Shown here one piece after another: positions 45,784 to 58,665 of a stretch of 64,000 nt of DNA. Each line of letters begins with the position of its first letter. Positions within the stretch are counted from its first letter, which is position 1. Origin of the DNA: Phaeobacter italicus (lineage in GTDB: Bacteria > Pseudomonadota > Alphaproteobacteria > Rhodobacterales > Rhodobacteraceae); NCBI RefSeq assembly GCF_001258055.1, contig NZ_CVRM01000011.1, forward strand, positions 620,001-684,000, read 5' to 3'. The position numbers were made by a program, and so were the translations under genes. Under the pieces are notes generated by a model, which saw nothing but the letters and a program-made list of their open reading frames with translations, ran no database searches and was not told the origin of the DNA.

Positions 45784-46542
45784 ATGCTCGAAATCAAAAA
45801 CCTGCACGTCAAACTTGAAGAAGAGGACAAGCAGATCCTCAAGGGCGTCAACCTCACCGTGGAAGCGGGTAAGGTGCATGCCATCATGGGTCCGAACGGC
45901 TCTGGCAAGTCCACGCTGTCCTATGTTCTGTCCGGTCGTGACGGCTATGAAGTCACCGACGGTGAAGCAACGCTCGCGGGTGAAGACATTCTGGAAATGG
46001 AGCCGGAAGAGCGCGCCGCAGCCGGTATTTTCCTTGCATTCCAATACCCTGTGGAAATCCCGGGCGTTGGCAACATGACCTTCCTGCGCACTGCCGTAAA
46101 CGCGCAGCGCAAGGCCCGTGGTGAAGAAGAGCTGAGCGCATCTGATTTCCTGAAGGACGTGCGCGCAAAGGCCAAGACCCTGAAGATCGATGCGGAAATG
46201 CTGAAGCGTCCGGTCAACGTCGGCTTCTCCGGTGGTGAGAAAAAGCGCAACGAAATCCTGCAGATGGCGATGCTGGAACCGAAGATGTGCATCCTGGACG
46301 AGACCGACTCCGGTCTTGACGTGGACGCGATGAAACTGGTTTCCGAAGGCGTGAACGCGCTGCGCGACGAAGGCCGTGGCTTCCTCGTCATCACCCACTA
46401 TCAGCGTCTGCTGGACCACATCAAACCTGATGTCGTTCACATCATGGCAGACGGCCGTATCATCAAGACCGGTGGCCCCGAGCTGGCGCTGGAAGTTGAA
46501 AACAACGGCTATGCGGACATTCTGGCGGAAGAGGGTGTGTAA
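45784..46542 (+). CDS. sufC: Fe-S assembly ATPase SufC
   Basis: 252-residue ABC-type ATPase of the SufBCD complex. Walker A GPNGSGKST, signature SGGEKKRNE, Walker B CILDETDSGLD, H-loop VITHYQRLL. Followed by sufD with no gap. Confidence 0.97.
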   Translation: MLEIKNLHVKLEEEDKQILKGVNLTVEAGKVHAIMGPNGSGKSTLSYVLSGRDGYEVTDGEATLAGEDILEMEPEERAAAGIFLAFQYPVEIPGVGNMTFLRTAVNAQRKARGEEELSASDFLKDVRAKAKTLKIDAEMLKRPVNVGFSGGEKKRNEILQMAMLEPKMCILDETDSGLDVDAMKLVSEGVNALRDEGRGFLVITHYQRLLDHIKPDVVHIMADGRIIKTGGPELALEVENNGYADILAEEGV

Positions 46543-47823
46543 ATGGCGCTTCCCGAACGCAAGCAAAGCGATACCGACGCCCGTCTGGCAGCGATGACGC
46601 TGCCGGAAGGTGGCTGTCTGGCAGAGGCACGCAAGGCCGCCCTGTCGCGTGTGCAGACCATGGGTCTGCCCAACCGCCGCGATGAATATTGGAAATACAC
46701 CCGTCCCGACACGCTGGTGCAGGCCGACGCGCCGACAGCGGCCGTCTTTGACGCGGGCGAAGCCCCGATGTTTGACGAGTTTGACCGCCTCAAAGTGGTT
46801 TTTGTCGATGGTGTGTTTGACGCAGAGGCCTCTGATGATCTGAGCCTTGAAGGCATCAGCATCGAACGGATCGCTGATATCTGTGACAAAGATATCCATT
46901 GGGCCAAGGACTTGTACGGTGTTCTTGAAGCCCGCGGTCAAACCCCGGTGGCCCGTCCGCTGGCGGCTCTGAACACGGCCTTCGCCCAGGATGGCGTTGT
47001 GATCCGCGTGACTGGCACCCCTTCGAAGCCGGTGAACCTGGTGTATCGGCACGGCTCGGACAGTTCCGACGCGATCCTGCACCATGTTGTGCGTGTCGAA
47101 AGCGGCGCGTCTGCGACCATTCTGGAAAACGGCCCCGCTGCGTCGCGCTTTAACAAATGTATGGAAGTCGACGTCGCGGACGGTGGCGCCCTGCATCTGG
47201 TCCGTGCGCAAGGGCGCGATCACGAACGCCGCGCTGCAACGCATCTGTTTGCACGCCTCGGTACGGAATCCGTGTTCAAGGCCTTCACGCTGACTGTGAA
47301 TGGCGTCCTGACCCGCAATGAGGCCGTGATCGAACTGACCGGCGACGATGCTGTTGCGCATATCGCAGGTGCCTGTGTCGGGGACGGTGATTTTCATCAC
47401 GACGACACCGTGTTCATCACCCATGACGCGGTGAACTGCGAAAGCCGCCAGGTGTTCAAGAAGGTGCTGCGCAACGGGGCAACCGGTGTGTTCCAGGGCA
47501 AGATCCTGGTGAAGGAAGGCGCGCAAAAGACTGATGGATATCAGATTTCCCAGTCGTTGCTGTTGGATGACGACAGTCAGTTCCTCGCCAAGCCTGAGCT
47601 GGAAATCTATGCCGATGACGTTGCCTGCTCGCATGGCTCCACCTCGGGTGCGATCGATGAGGAAGGCCTGTTCTACCTCCGCTCGCGCGGTGTGCCGACG
47701 GATGTTGCAGCCGATCTTCTGACACTCGCATTCCTGGCCGAGGCTGTGGAAGAGATCGAAGACGACGAGATCGCCGCAGCGCTTGTTGCGCGTCTCGAGG
47801 GCTGGCTGGCCCGCCGCCGCTGA
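46543..47823 (+). CDS. sufD: Fe-S assembly protein SufD
   Basis: 426 residues, paralogue of SufB and partner in SufBC2D. Conserved C-terminal region DDVACSHGSTSGAIDEEGLFYLRSRG is plain; N-terminal NRRDEYWKYTRPD is typical. Stop overlaps the next start (TGATG). Confidence 0.95.
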   Translation: MALPERKQSDTDARLAAMTLPEGGCLAEARKAALSRVQTMGLPNRRDEYWKYTRPDTLVQADAPTAAVFDAGEAPMFDEFDRLKVVFVDGVFDAEASDDLSLEGISIERIADICDKDIHWAKDLYGVLEARGQTPVARPLAALNTAFAQDGVVIRVTGTPSKPVNLVYRHGSDSSDAILHHVVRVESGASATILENGPAASRFNKCMEVDVADGGALHLVRAQGRDHERRAATHLFARLGTESVFKAFTLTVNGVLTRNEAVIELTGDDAVAHIAGACVGDGDFHHDDTVFITHDAVNCESRQVFKKVLRNGATGVFQGKILVKEGAQKTDGYQISQSLLLDDDSQFLAKPELEIYADDVACSHGSTSGAIDEEGLFYLRSRGVPTDVAADLLTLAFLAEAVEEIEDDEIAAALVARLEGWLARRR

Positions 47824-48314
47824 TGTCCATAACGCAGGACATCGTTGCAACCTACAAGGGGCCGCGCAAGGTAATTGCGCGGCGTCTTGCCATGGGGTTG
47901 CGAGAGGATCGGCTGCTGGCGATCCTCATGGCGGGATGTGCGCTGGCCTTCATCGCGCAGATGCCTGTCCGTGCGCGTGAGGCGCATCTGACCGGGCAGG
48001 AGTTGAACATGCTTCTGGGCGGCTCGCTGCTCGGGCTTATCTTTATTGCGCCCTTGCTTTTCTATACGCTTTCCCTTGTAACCCATTGGATTGCAAAGGT
48101 TCTGGGTGGAAAAGGTGACAGCGCGCAAGCCCGTTTTGCGCTGTTCTGGGCCTTTCTCGCGGCCAGCCCGCTGATGCTGCTGAACGGTCTGGTTGCAGGC
48201 TTTATCGGAAGCGGGGTCGAGCTAACCCTCGTGGGCGGCCTGTGGTTTGCAGCGTTCATGTGGTTCTGGATCAGTGGCATGGCGCAGTCCTACTGGGCAA
48301 AGACAGGTGAGTGA
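47823..48314 (+). CDS. YIP1-like membrane protein 1
   Basis: 163 residues with an amphipathic N-terminus and four predicted membrane helices (e.g. LLGGSLLGLIFIAPLLFY, FALFWAFLAASPLMLLNGL). Resembles the bacterial YIP1 superfamily. Start overlaps the sufD stop. Function unknown; its position inside the suf operon is the main clue. Confidence 0.75.
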   Translation: MSITQDIVATYKGPRKVIARRLAMGLREDRLLAILMAGCALAFIAQMPVRAREAHLTGQELNMLLGGSLLGLIFIAPLLFYTLSLVTHWIAKVLGGKGDSAQARFALFWAFLAASPLMLLNGLVAGFIGSGVELTLVGGLWFAAFMWFWISGMAQSYWAKTGE

Positions 48315-48318
48315 TCGG

Positions 48319-48892
48319 ATGGTTCCGTTTCAAACCCTTGTGGGTCTGACATTTCAGGCCCCGACCGAGGCAGCCCGGCAAATCCTGTCGGTGAACTGGC
48401 CGCGCGAGGCCTTGTGGCTGGGGCTCGCGCTGACGGCTGTCGTGAATACGCTGGTGCTGCGGGTTGCAGACGCGATGTCGCCCGCGCAGGCAGGGCTTAC
48501 CTCTGCGATTCCGGCTGTGGCATATGCCGGCGCGGTCTTTGGTCTGCATGTGGCGACCTGTGCGCTGATGACCTGGACCGGGCGTTGGCTGGGTGGAAAA
48601 GCGCGGTTCAGCGATCTTCTGGCGCTGACTGTCTGGCTCAATGCGTTGCAGATCGGACTGCTGGTCGCCGTGATCCTGTTGCATGGGATCCTGCCGCTTG
48701 CCGCCTCGCTGATTGCGTTGCTGACAAATTTCGCCATGCTGGCGATCTTTATGTTGTTCATCAAGGAAGCACATCAATTTGCGTCGATCTGGCGGGCCAT
48801 CGGCACCGTGTTCATGTCGGCGTTGATCGTTCTGTTCCTTCTGACATTCCTTGTTGGGGCGCAGGCCCCTGAAATTCTGGGGCTACCCGACC

Positions 48893-48900
<8 letters not shown>
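48319..48900 (+). CDS. YIP1-like membrane protein 2
   Basis: 193 residues, about five membrane helices (ALWLGLALTAVVNTLVLRV, AVAYAGAVFGLHVATCALM, LLVAVILLHGILPLAASLIA, SALIVLFLLTFLVGA). YIP1 domain is the best guess. Start 4 nt after the previous stop; its end overlaps sufS by 8 bp. It and the previous gene probably form one membrane complex. Confidence 0.8.
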
Positions 48901-50113
<1,213 letters not shown>

Positions 50114-50150
50114 CCTGAAAAGGATCAATCGCTGCAAAAATCGCATCTTA

Positions 50151-50180
50151 AAATCGCCATCCTTTGGGTGGCGATTTTTT
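50151..50180 (+). terminator. intrinsic terminator of the suf operon
   Basis: AAATCGCCA (50151-50159), loop TCCTTTGGG, TGGCGATTT followed by TTT and G. Lies about 40 bp past the sufS stop. Confidence 0.85.
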
Positions 50181-50339
50181 GTTAGGTCGGCCTTACGGCG
50201 GGACGGCGCGCGTGGAGGGATCGGCAGGGCTATCGCGACGGATAAAAGCCCGCAAATTGGTTCAGCGGCTGTCGCAACCTAAGCGGATCTTAAGAAATTT
50301 CCGAAAGATTGAAGCGATCTGTCCGCAAAGGAGCTCGCT

Positions 50340-51983
50340 GTGACTGTCGCCTTTCCAAACGGGGTCAATTGCCCGCTCTACACCCATGCCGTCGCGATGA
50401 TGCGCAGTGCTGAGTTTCCCTCTGCAGAGGCGCTGATGCGCCAATCCCTTCAAAGCGAGGGGGAAACGGCAATCAGCTATCACTATCTGGCCGAAATCGT
50501 GGCCTCTGATCCGGCGCGTATCCGTGAGGCGATTGGCTGGCAGCAAAAGGCGCTGTCTCTGGCGCCACATAATTCCGTGTTCATCGCGGCGCTTGGCTCG
50601 CGGCTCAGGGATGGCGGGCTTGAGAAGGAGGCGCTTGAGGTCCTCGAATATGCGCTTGAGGTGGATGAGAACAATGCAATTGCCTTGCCGCTTATCTTGC
50701 GGCTCAGGCGACAGTTTCTTGCCTGGACTGATGCGGAACAGGAAACCGCGACCCTGCAGCGCCAGCTGTCCCACCAGCACAAATTCGCATCTCTGACATT
50801 GCTGACGCTGATCGACGACCCAGAGTTGCAACTGGCGAACGCTCGACTTGCTGCGCCTGTGAGCCGCCAAATTGACCTGCGCCCCCATCCACCCAGCGAC
50901 AGGATCCGGGTTGGCTATTTTTCAGCGGATATTTACGATCACCCGACCATGCATCTGTTCGAGGGCGCGTTGCGTGCCCATGATCGTGACCGGTTTGAGT
51001 TCTTTGTCTACGATCTGGCCCCGCGAGAGGGCGGCTATCAGCAGCTGGTACAGGAGATCGCTGACACCTACCGGGACATCTCGGCCATTTCTGCGGGGCA
51101 GATTGCTGAGGTTGCGCGGCGCGATCAGATCGACATTGCGGTTGATCTGAAGGGAGACACGTTTCAGTCCCGACCGGAGATTTTTGCCCACCGCGCGGCG
51201 CCAGTGCAGGTGTCATTTCTGGGCTTTCCCGGCACCTCGGGGATGGCCGACATGGATTTCATGGTTGCCGACCCCATCACCATCCCGCCAGAGGCGGAGC
51301 ACTGCTATAGCGAACGCATTCTGCGGATGCCGCAGTGCTATCAACCCAACACCAATCCGCGCTACAGCCCTGCAGACACGAATATGCGTGACCGTTTCGG
51401 CATTCCGCAGGATCGGTTTGTCTTTGCGACGTTCAACAACATCTACAAGATCGGTCCGCGGGAGTTTGCAACCTGGATGGAGATCCTGAAGGCCGCGCCT
51501 AACTCTGTTTTGTTGTTCTATCTCAGCAATCTTGATCTGAAAGACAGGTTGATTGCCAAGGTCAAGGCCGCAGGGGTTGCCCCTGATCGTGTGATCCTGA
51601 CGGGACCGCTGCCCCAGAAAGACCACTTGGACCGGATCTCTCAGGTCGACCTTTGTCTGGATTGTTTCAGCTACAACGCCCATACCACCGCTTCGGATGC
51701 GATCTGGTGCGGGGTGCCAATCCTCACATTATGTGGAGAGCAGTTCGCCGCCCGCGTCGCCACCAGCATTCTGCATGCTGCAAATTTGGCCGAGCTGTCT
51801 GTCACGTCTGTGGCTGAATATGTTCAATTAGCAGCCGCGCTCGCCAAGGATCCGGAGCGTCTTTCCCGGATCAAACGCCAACTCAAGGAGGAAAGAGACC
51901 AGCTGCCGCTGTTTGATACCCAGACATGGACCCGCGATTTCGAGGGGCTGTTGGAGGCGGTGTATCAAGAGAGCCGTGCTTAG
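50340..51983 (+). CDS. SPINDLY/OGT-type glycosyltransferase (GT41-like)
   Basis: 547 residues. N-terminal helical TPR-like part (to about 180), then the OGT catalytic region: RIRVGYFSADIYDHPTMHL, AAPVQVSFLGFPGTSGMADM, FATFNNIYKIGPREFATWMEIL and CFSYNAHTTASDAIWCGVP. Family members transfer GlcNAc or fucose to protein Ser/Thr; bacterial ones often act on surface proteins, targets unknown here. GTG start with AAGGAG 6 nt upstream. No signal peptide; single gene. Confidence 0.9.
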   Translation: MTVAFPNGVNCPLYTHAVAMMRSAEFPSAEALMRQSLQSEGETAISYHYLAEIVASDPARIREAIGWQQKALSLAPHNSVFIAALGSRLRDGGLEKEALEVLEYALEVDENNAIALPLILRLRRQFLAWTDAEQETATLQRQLSHQHKFASLTLLTLIDDPELQLANARLAAPVSRQIDLRPHPPSDRIRVGYFSADIYDHPTMHLFEGALRAHDRDRFEFFVYDLAPREGGYQQLVQEIADTYRDISAISAGQIAEVARRDQIDIAVDLKGDTFQSRPEIFAHRAAPVQVSFLGFPGTSGMADMDFMVADPITIPPEAEHCYSERILRMPQCYQPNTNPRYSPADTNMRDRFGIPQDRFVFATFNNIYKIGPREFATWMEILKAAPNSVLLFYLSNLDLKDRLIAKVKAAGVAPDRVILTGPLPQKDHLDRISQVDLCLDCFSYNAHTTASDAIWCGVPILTLCGEQFAARVATSILHAANLAELSVTSVAEYVQLAAALAKDPERLSRIKRQLKEERDQLPLFDTQTWTRDFEGLLEAVYQESRA

Positions 51984-52147
51984 GCAGGGCTTGATCCGCG
52001 AGGGTAGGGGCGAGATCGGCCTTTTTAGGTAATTTCTGACCGCGCGCTGGGGGAGGTCGACATCGAGCCCGGCAGCAGCCTGTCCGCGATTACGATCGCG
52101 ACGGCACGGGCACGTCCGGTGGCGGTCATTCTCAATCTGAGGAAAAA

Positions 52148-52237
52148 TGGCGGAGAGACAGGGATTCGAACCCTGGGTCCCCGTGAAGGGACAACGGTTT
52201 TCGAGACCGCCCCGTTCGACCACTCCGGCACCTCTCC
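52148..52237 (-). tRNA. tRNA-Ser (CGA anticodon), CCA encoded
   Basis: Minus-strand class II tRNA with long variable arm. Acceptor GGAGAGG (52237-52231) pairs with TCTCTCC, discriminator G, CCA at 52150-52148. Anticodon loop CTCGAAA gives CGA; T-arm CAGGG-TTCGAAT-CCCTG. The stretch 51984-52147 upstream on this map holds nothing else I can support. Confidence 0.96.
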
Positions 52238-52356
52238 GCGGGGGGTGAGAGCGCGTTTAAAGAGGATTGAGCAGGGGCGCAAGGGGGGAATTCGCGCTTT
52301 TGGCGGGAATTTTCAATTTTGATTGTCTCGGGGGCGAAAACGCTTAGGTTTCTGGT

Positions 52357-53208
52357 ATGACCTATGCTTCTCGAACCCGCCTAATCCAGGGAGTAGGGGC
52401 GCTAGCCCTTGTTCTTGCATTCTTTTTCTCAGCCGTTGCTGCACAGGCAGCGGATCGGGCAAAGGTGATTGCCTTTCTCGAAACGACCGGGTTCGACGTG
52501 GCACTTGATAGTATTGCCCATTCGGCAGAGCTTGCGCCGGATATGCTGGGGATTGATGCCGGCGCCTTTGGTTCCGCCTGGGTGCGTCTGTCGCAGGATG
52601 TCTTTGACCGCGATGAGATGCGCGAAACGGCGATCACCATTCTGGAGGAGACCCTGGCAGAAGAGGCGCTGGCTCATGCTGCGGATTTCTATGCCAGTCC
52701 CCTGGGCGCGCGGCTGGTTGCCGCAGAGAACGCCTCGCACCGGGTTGAAGATGATGACGCCAAACAGCAGGCAGGGATGCGGATCATCAGCGATCTTGTG
52801 GCCGATGGCAGCAGCAGACCACAGTTGTTTCAGCGGATGGGAGAGGCGATTGATGCCGCTGATGCCGGTGTGAAGGCGCTGCAGGAAATCCAGTTCCGCT
52901 TTCTCATGGCGGCCAGCGCTGCGGGGGTCATTGACCTGCAGCTGGATGGCGATGGCTTGCGTGCGTTCATGGCCGATCAGGAGGGGGCAACACGCATGGC
53001 GATGCAGGCTGCAAACATGGCCGCAAGCGCCTATACCTACCAGGGTTTCAGCGATGCCGAGCTTGACCAGTACATTGACGCGTTGGAGCATCCGCTGATG
53101 CAACAGGTTTATGCGCTGCTGAATGCGGTCCAGTATGAGATTACGGCCAACCGATTTGAGGCTTTGGCCTATCGTCTGCAGGATCTGCAGCCCGCGCAGG
53201 ATCTGTGA
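52357..53208 (+). CDS. DUF2059 domain-containing exported protein
   Basis: 283 residues with a signal peptide (hydrophobic GALALVLAFFFSAVAAQA, cut near AQA/ADRA). Highly helical; two DUF2059-like halves, the second with the typical SDAELDQYIDALEHP, the first with LAHAADFYASPLGARLVAAE, i.e. a tandem of the 'stay on, Phe-Tyr-x-SP-G' pattern. Periplasmic, function unknown. Precedes rplU but has its own promoter region. Confidence 0.85.
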   Translation: MTYASRTRLIQGVGALALVLAFFFSAVAAQAADRAKVIAFLETTGFDVALDSIAHSAELAPDMLGIDAGAFGSAWVRLSQDVFDRDEMRETAITILEETLAEEALAHAADFYASPLGARLVAAENASHRVEDDDAKQQAGMRIISDLVADGSSRPQLFQRMGEAIDAADAGVKALQEIQFRFLMAASAAGVIDLQLDGDGLRAFMADQEGATRMAMQAANMAASAYTYQGFSDAELDQYIDALEHPLMQQVYALLNAVQYEITANRFEALAYRLQDLQPAQDL

Positions 53209-53252
53209 TCTGACGCCATCACCGTGGTGGCGCAATTGCCGCCGAAAACGGG

Positions 53253-53281
53253 TTGACTTATCCACACGATCACCGCATAAG
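53253..53281 (+). promoter_or_regulatory. rplU-rpmA promoter containing a DnaA-box sequence
   Basis: TTGACT (53253-53258), 17-nt spacer, CATAAG (53276-53281). TTATCCACA (53258-53266), the consensus DnaA 9-mer, lies over the end of the -35 and the spacer. A leader of about 140 nt with GC-rich hairpins follows before the L21 ATG. Confidence 0.6.
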
Positions 53282-53431
53282 CCCGCATCCCGGCCCGGAA
53301 TCTCTGTGCCGGGGTTTATTTGTCATACGCCCCGAGGGGGGCGCGCTGTTCGAGGTGGCCCTGGGCCGAAACACTGGACGCATCTGATGCGAAAGGGACC
53401 GTAGGACGCGGGTAGAAAAGGAAAGACGCAT

Positions 53432-54019
53432 ATGTTTGCGGTCCTCAAAACCGGCGGCAAGCAGTACAAAGTTCAACCCGGCGACCTGCTGCGTGTTGAA
53501 AAACTGGCTGCTGATGCTGGCGAAACAATCCAGTTCAACGACATTCTGATGCTCGGTGGTGATGCACCGGTTGTGGGTGCGCCTTTTGTTGACGGTGCTG
53601 CGGTTCAGGCCGAAGTTGTCGATCAGATCAAAGGCGAGAAGGTCATTCACTTTGTGAAGCGCCGTCGTAAGCACTCCTCCAAGCGCACCAAAGGTCACCG
53701 TCAGAAGCTGACTCTGGTCAAGATCACCGAGATCCTGGCATCCGGCGCTGACAAATCCGGCGTAAAAGCTGCATCCGGCCAAGGCGCTGCTCCGGCAGCT
53801 GGCAAAGCCGCTCCTGCAGCTAAAGCAGCACCTGCTGCTGGCGACAAACTGACCGACCTGAACGGTGTTGGTCCGGCTGCTGCCAAGAAGCTGGAAGAAG
53901 CTGGTCTGACCACCTTCGCCCAGATCGCAGCCTTGTCTGAAGCAGACATTGCTGGTATCGAAGGCATCAAAGTGAAGCCCGAGTGGGTTGAGCAAGCCAA
54001 AGAACTGGCTAAAGGCTAA
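53432..54019 (+). CDS. rplU: 50S ribosomal protein L21 with C-terminal helix-hairpin-helix extension
   Basis: 195 residues, about twice normal. Residues 1-105 are ordinary L21 ([37 protein letters not shown]). Then an Ala/Lys/Pro linker (about 110-142) and a 50-residue helix-hairpin-helix module ([20 protein letters not shown]). Such tails are known in alphaproteobacteria, but their role is unclear; they may contact RNA. Upstream of rpmA by 11 bp. Confidence 0.96.
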   Translation: MFAVLKTGGKQYKVQPGDLLRVEKLAADAGETIQFNDILMLGGDAPVVGAPFVDGAAVQAEVVDQIKGEKVIHFVKRRRKHSSKRTKGHRQKLTLVKITEILASGADKSGVKAASGQGAAPAAGKAAPAAKAAPAAGDKLTDLNGVGPAAAKKLEEAGLTTFAQIAALSEADIAGIEGIKVKPEWVEQAKELAKG

Positions 54020-54030
54020 GGAGAGACAGA

Positions 54031-54300
54031 ATGGCACATAAAAAAGCTGGCGGTTCCTCCCGTAACGGTCGCGACTCAGCTGGTCGCCGCCTTGGCGTGA
54101 AACTGTACGGTGGCCAGGCGGCCATCGCAGGCAACATCATCATTCGTCAGCGCGGCACCAAGTTCTGGCCGGGCGAAGGCGTTGGTCTGGGCAAAGATCA
54201 CACCATCTTTGCGACCACCGATGGTGCAGTCACCTTCCACAAAGGCCTGAAAGGCCGCACTTTCGTATCGGTTCTGCCAGTGGCGGAGGCCGCTGAATAA
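54031..54300 (+). CDS. rpmA: 50S ribosomal protein L27
   Basis: 89 residues, standard L27 ([18 protein letters not shown]). Its N-terminal tail reaches the peptidyl-transferase centre; no Firmicute-type cleavable pre-sequence. Second gene of rplU-rpmA. Confidence 0.98.
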   Translation: MAHKKAGGSSRNGRDSAGRRLGVKLYGGQAAIAGNIIIRQRGTKFWPGEGVGLGKDHTIFATTDGAVTFHKGLKGRTFVSVLPVAEAAE

Positions 54301-54328
54301 GCCGACCCGCAAGGTGGATGAAAATCAG

Positions 54329-54358
54329 GGGATCGGCGATACCGCCGGTCCCTTTTTT
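54329..54358 (+). terminator. intrinsic terminator of rplU-rpmA
   Basis: 10-bp stem GGGATCGGCG (54329-54338) with CGCCGGTCCC (54343-54352), loop ATAC, followed by six T. Confidence 0.92.
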
Positions 54359-54473
54359 GTTTTGACCCGTATTTGGCGAATTTGCCTAACGAGATATCAA
54401 TGGCACCGTGTTATCTGCGCGGCATTGGATCGTTTCTGGCGCGCCTTTGGTCGTCTTCGAGAGGAGCGAGGAC

Positions 54474-55013
54474 ATGAGTTTGGATGAGAGTGTTATGGAA
54501 CAGAAGGTCATTGATGCCGGTCGCTTTGTGCTACGCCCGCTGCGCAAATCCGATGAGGGGCTGATTGCGCATTACGTCAGCGACGAACGCGTGGCTCGGA
54601 TGACCAGCGCCATTCCCCATCCGCTCCCGCCCGGAGCGATCGAGGCCTTTGTGACACGCGCGATGGATCCCACCCGTGAAGAGGATGTCTGGGCCATCGA
54701 CAGCACGTCCGAAGGTGGTGAAGAGCTGAAGGGCATCATCAGCCTCAAACGGCTGGACCGTGACCAAAGCGAGGTTGGCTATTGGATCGCTCCGGTGTTT
54801 TGGAACAACGGCCTGGCTTCGGCGGCGTTGCAGACACTTGTCGAAACCAACCCACAGAATTGCAGCACGCTGTTTGCGACGGCCTTTCAGGACAACCCGG
54901 CCGCAGCGCGCGTGCTGACGCATTGCGGGTTTGAATACCTCGGTGATGCCGAAACATACTCCGTTGCGCGCGATGCCACGGTTCCAACCTGGACCTACAG
55001 CCGAAAACTCTGA
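54474..55013 (+). CDS. GNAT-family N-acetyltransferase (RimJ/RimL-like)
   Basis: 179 residues. Start of the fold in RFVLRPLRKSDEGLIAHYV, acetyl-CoA loop region VGYWIAPVFWNNGLASAALQ and FQDNPAAARVLTHCGFEYLG are typical for RimJ/RimL-type enzymes acting on protein N-termini or small amines. Substrate unknown. ATG 54474 has GAGGAG upstream. Lies between the L27 terminator and obgE. Confidence 0.87.
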   Translation: MSLDESVMEQKVIDAGRFVLRPLRKSDEGLIAHYVSDERVARMTSAIPHPLPPGAIEAFVTRAMDPTREEDVWAIDSTSEGGEELKGIISLKRLDRDQSEVGYWIAPVFWNNGLASAALQTLVETNPQNCSTLFATAFQDNPAAARVLTHCGFEYLGDAETYSVARDATVPTWTYSRKL

Positions 55014-55098
55014 TTGGCGCGCCGCAGCGTTTGCGTTAAGTCGGGGCAACCGGCCCAAGTTTGGGCCAGCCCCAAATCACCCTGCCGTACAGCGGTAG

Positions 55099-57248
<2,150 letters not shown>

Positions 57249-57322
57249 GCGGTTTCCGTGATAGGGCTGTCCCAGCCTGACCACCGACGGTGGCGAATTG
57301 GGTCCAACAAGGGTTTCTAAGA

Positions 57323-58588
57323 ATGACTGACGCACAAGATATTGCCGCGTTGATGGCCGACATCGGCAAACGTGCAAAGCAGGCGGCTGCAAAACTGGCT
57401 ACAGCATCCGCAGATTGCAAAGAAAAAGCACTGAATGCCGCAGCAGATGCTGTTTGGGCCAACCGCGCGGACATTATGGCGGAGAACGCCAAGGATCTGG
57501 AATTTGGCCGCAACAAGGGCCTGTCGCCCGCAATGATGGATCGCCTTGCCCTGGATGAAGAGCGCATTGGCGGCATCGTCGCGGGTCTGCGTGCGGTTGG
57601 AGCTCAAGCTGATCCTGTTGGCGAGGTGCTGGCGGAATGGACGCAGCCCTCTGGTCTGAACATTCAGCGGGTGCGTACACCGCTTGGCGTTATTGGTGTG
57701 ATCTACGAAAGCCGACCGAACGTGACCGCCGATGCCGGCGCGCTGTGCCTGAAATCGGGCAACGCGGTGATCTTGCGGGGCGGGTCAGAGAGCTTTCACT
57801 CCAGCCAGGCCATTCACCGCTGTCTCGTCGAAGGGCTGCGCGCGGCGGATCTGCCGGAGGATGCAGTGCAACTGGTGCCAACGCGGGACCGTGCAGCGGT
57901 GCAGTGCCTGCTGACCATGACGGACACGGTGGATGTGATTGTGCCCCGTGGTGGCAAGGGGTTGGTTGGTCTCGTCCAGCGTGAAGCCCGTGTGCCGGTC
58001 TTTGCGCATTTGGAGGGGATTGTGCATATCTACCTCGACAAGGCTGCAGATCCGCAAAAGGCGCTGGATGTCGTGCTGAACGCAAAGACCCGCCGCACCG
58101 GGATTTGTGGTGCTGCCGAATGTCTCCTGATCCATCGCGAAATTGCAGCGACGCTCGGTGCAGAGGTGCTGGCAGCGCTCGCGGCAGCCGGGGTCGAAAT
58201 TCGCGCCGAAAGTGGCCTGCCGGGGCCCGACGGAATGGTCGCTGCAAATGCGGATGATTGGGGGCGGGAATACCTGGATTCCATCATCGCGGCCAAGCAG
58301 GTGGACAGCATTGATGATGCGATTGCCCACATCCGAACCCATCACTCGCAGCACACCGACTGCATCATCACCGAGGACGGTCGCGCGGTAGAACAGTTCT
58401 TTGCCGAGCTGGACAGTGCCATCCTGATGCACAATGCCTCAACCCAGTTCGCAGATGGCGGGGAATTTGGCATGGGTGCAGAGATCGGGATCGCAACTGG
58501 CAAAATGCATGCGCGCGGGCCTGTTGGTGCGGCACAACTGACCAGTTTTAAGTATCTTGTGCGTGGCAACGGCGCCGTACGGGCCTAA
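57323..58588 (+). CDS. proA: gamma-glutamyl phosphate reductase
   Basis: 421 residues, second step of proline synthesis. Catalytic Cys in [14 protein letters not shown]; cofactor region [21 protein letters not shown] and substrate region [21 protein letters not shown]. Follows proB by 74 bp in the same direction. Confidence 0.97.
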   Translation: MTDAQDIAALMADIGKRAKQAAAKLATASADCKEKALNAAADAVWANRADIMAENAKDLEFGRNKGLSPAMMDRLALDEERIGGIVAGLRAVGAQADPVGEVLAEWTQPSGLNIQRVRTPLGVIGVIYESRPNVTADAGALCLKSGNAVILRGGSESFHSSQAIHRCLVEGLRAADLPEDAVQLVPTRDRAAVQCLLTMTDTVDVIVPRGGKGLVGLVQREARVPVFAHLEGIVHIYLDKAADPQKALDVVLNAKTRRTGICGAAECLLIHREIAATLGAEVLAALAAAGVEIRAESGLPGPDGMVAANADDWGREYLDSIIAAKQVDSIDDAIAHIRTHHSQHTDCIITEDGRAVEQFFAELDSAILMHNASTQFADGGEFGMGAEIGIATGKMHARGPVGAAQLTSFKYLVRGNGAVRA

Positions 58589-58613
58589 CACCACGCAACG
58601 GATGAACATGAAA

Positions 58614-58648
58614 AAGGCGTCGCAAGAGATTGCGGCGCCTTGATTTTT
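58614..58648. terminator. bidirectional intrinsic terminator after proA
   Basis: AAGGCGTCGCAA (58614-58625), loop GAGA, TTGCGGCGCCTT (58630-58641), 12-bp stem, then GATTTTTT; an A-run precedes it, so it also serves chpT. Confidence 0.92.
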
Positions 58649-58665
58649 TCCAGTTTCGTGAAGCG

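Noticed and set aside
45382-47850. 822-codon minus-strand frame across sufC-sufD
   Set aside because: Shadow of the suf genes, whose motifs are unmistakable.
52025-52282. Small minus-strand ORF around 52.1 kb
   Set aside because: It covers tRNA-Ser, a common artefact.
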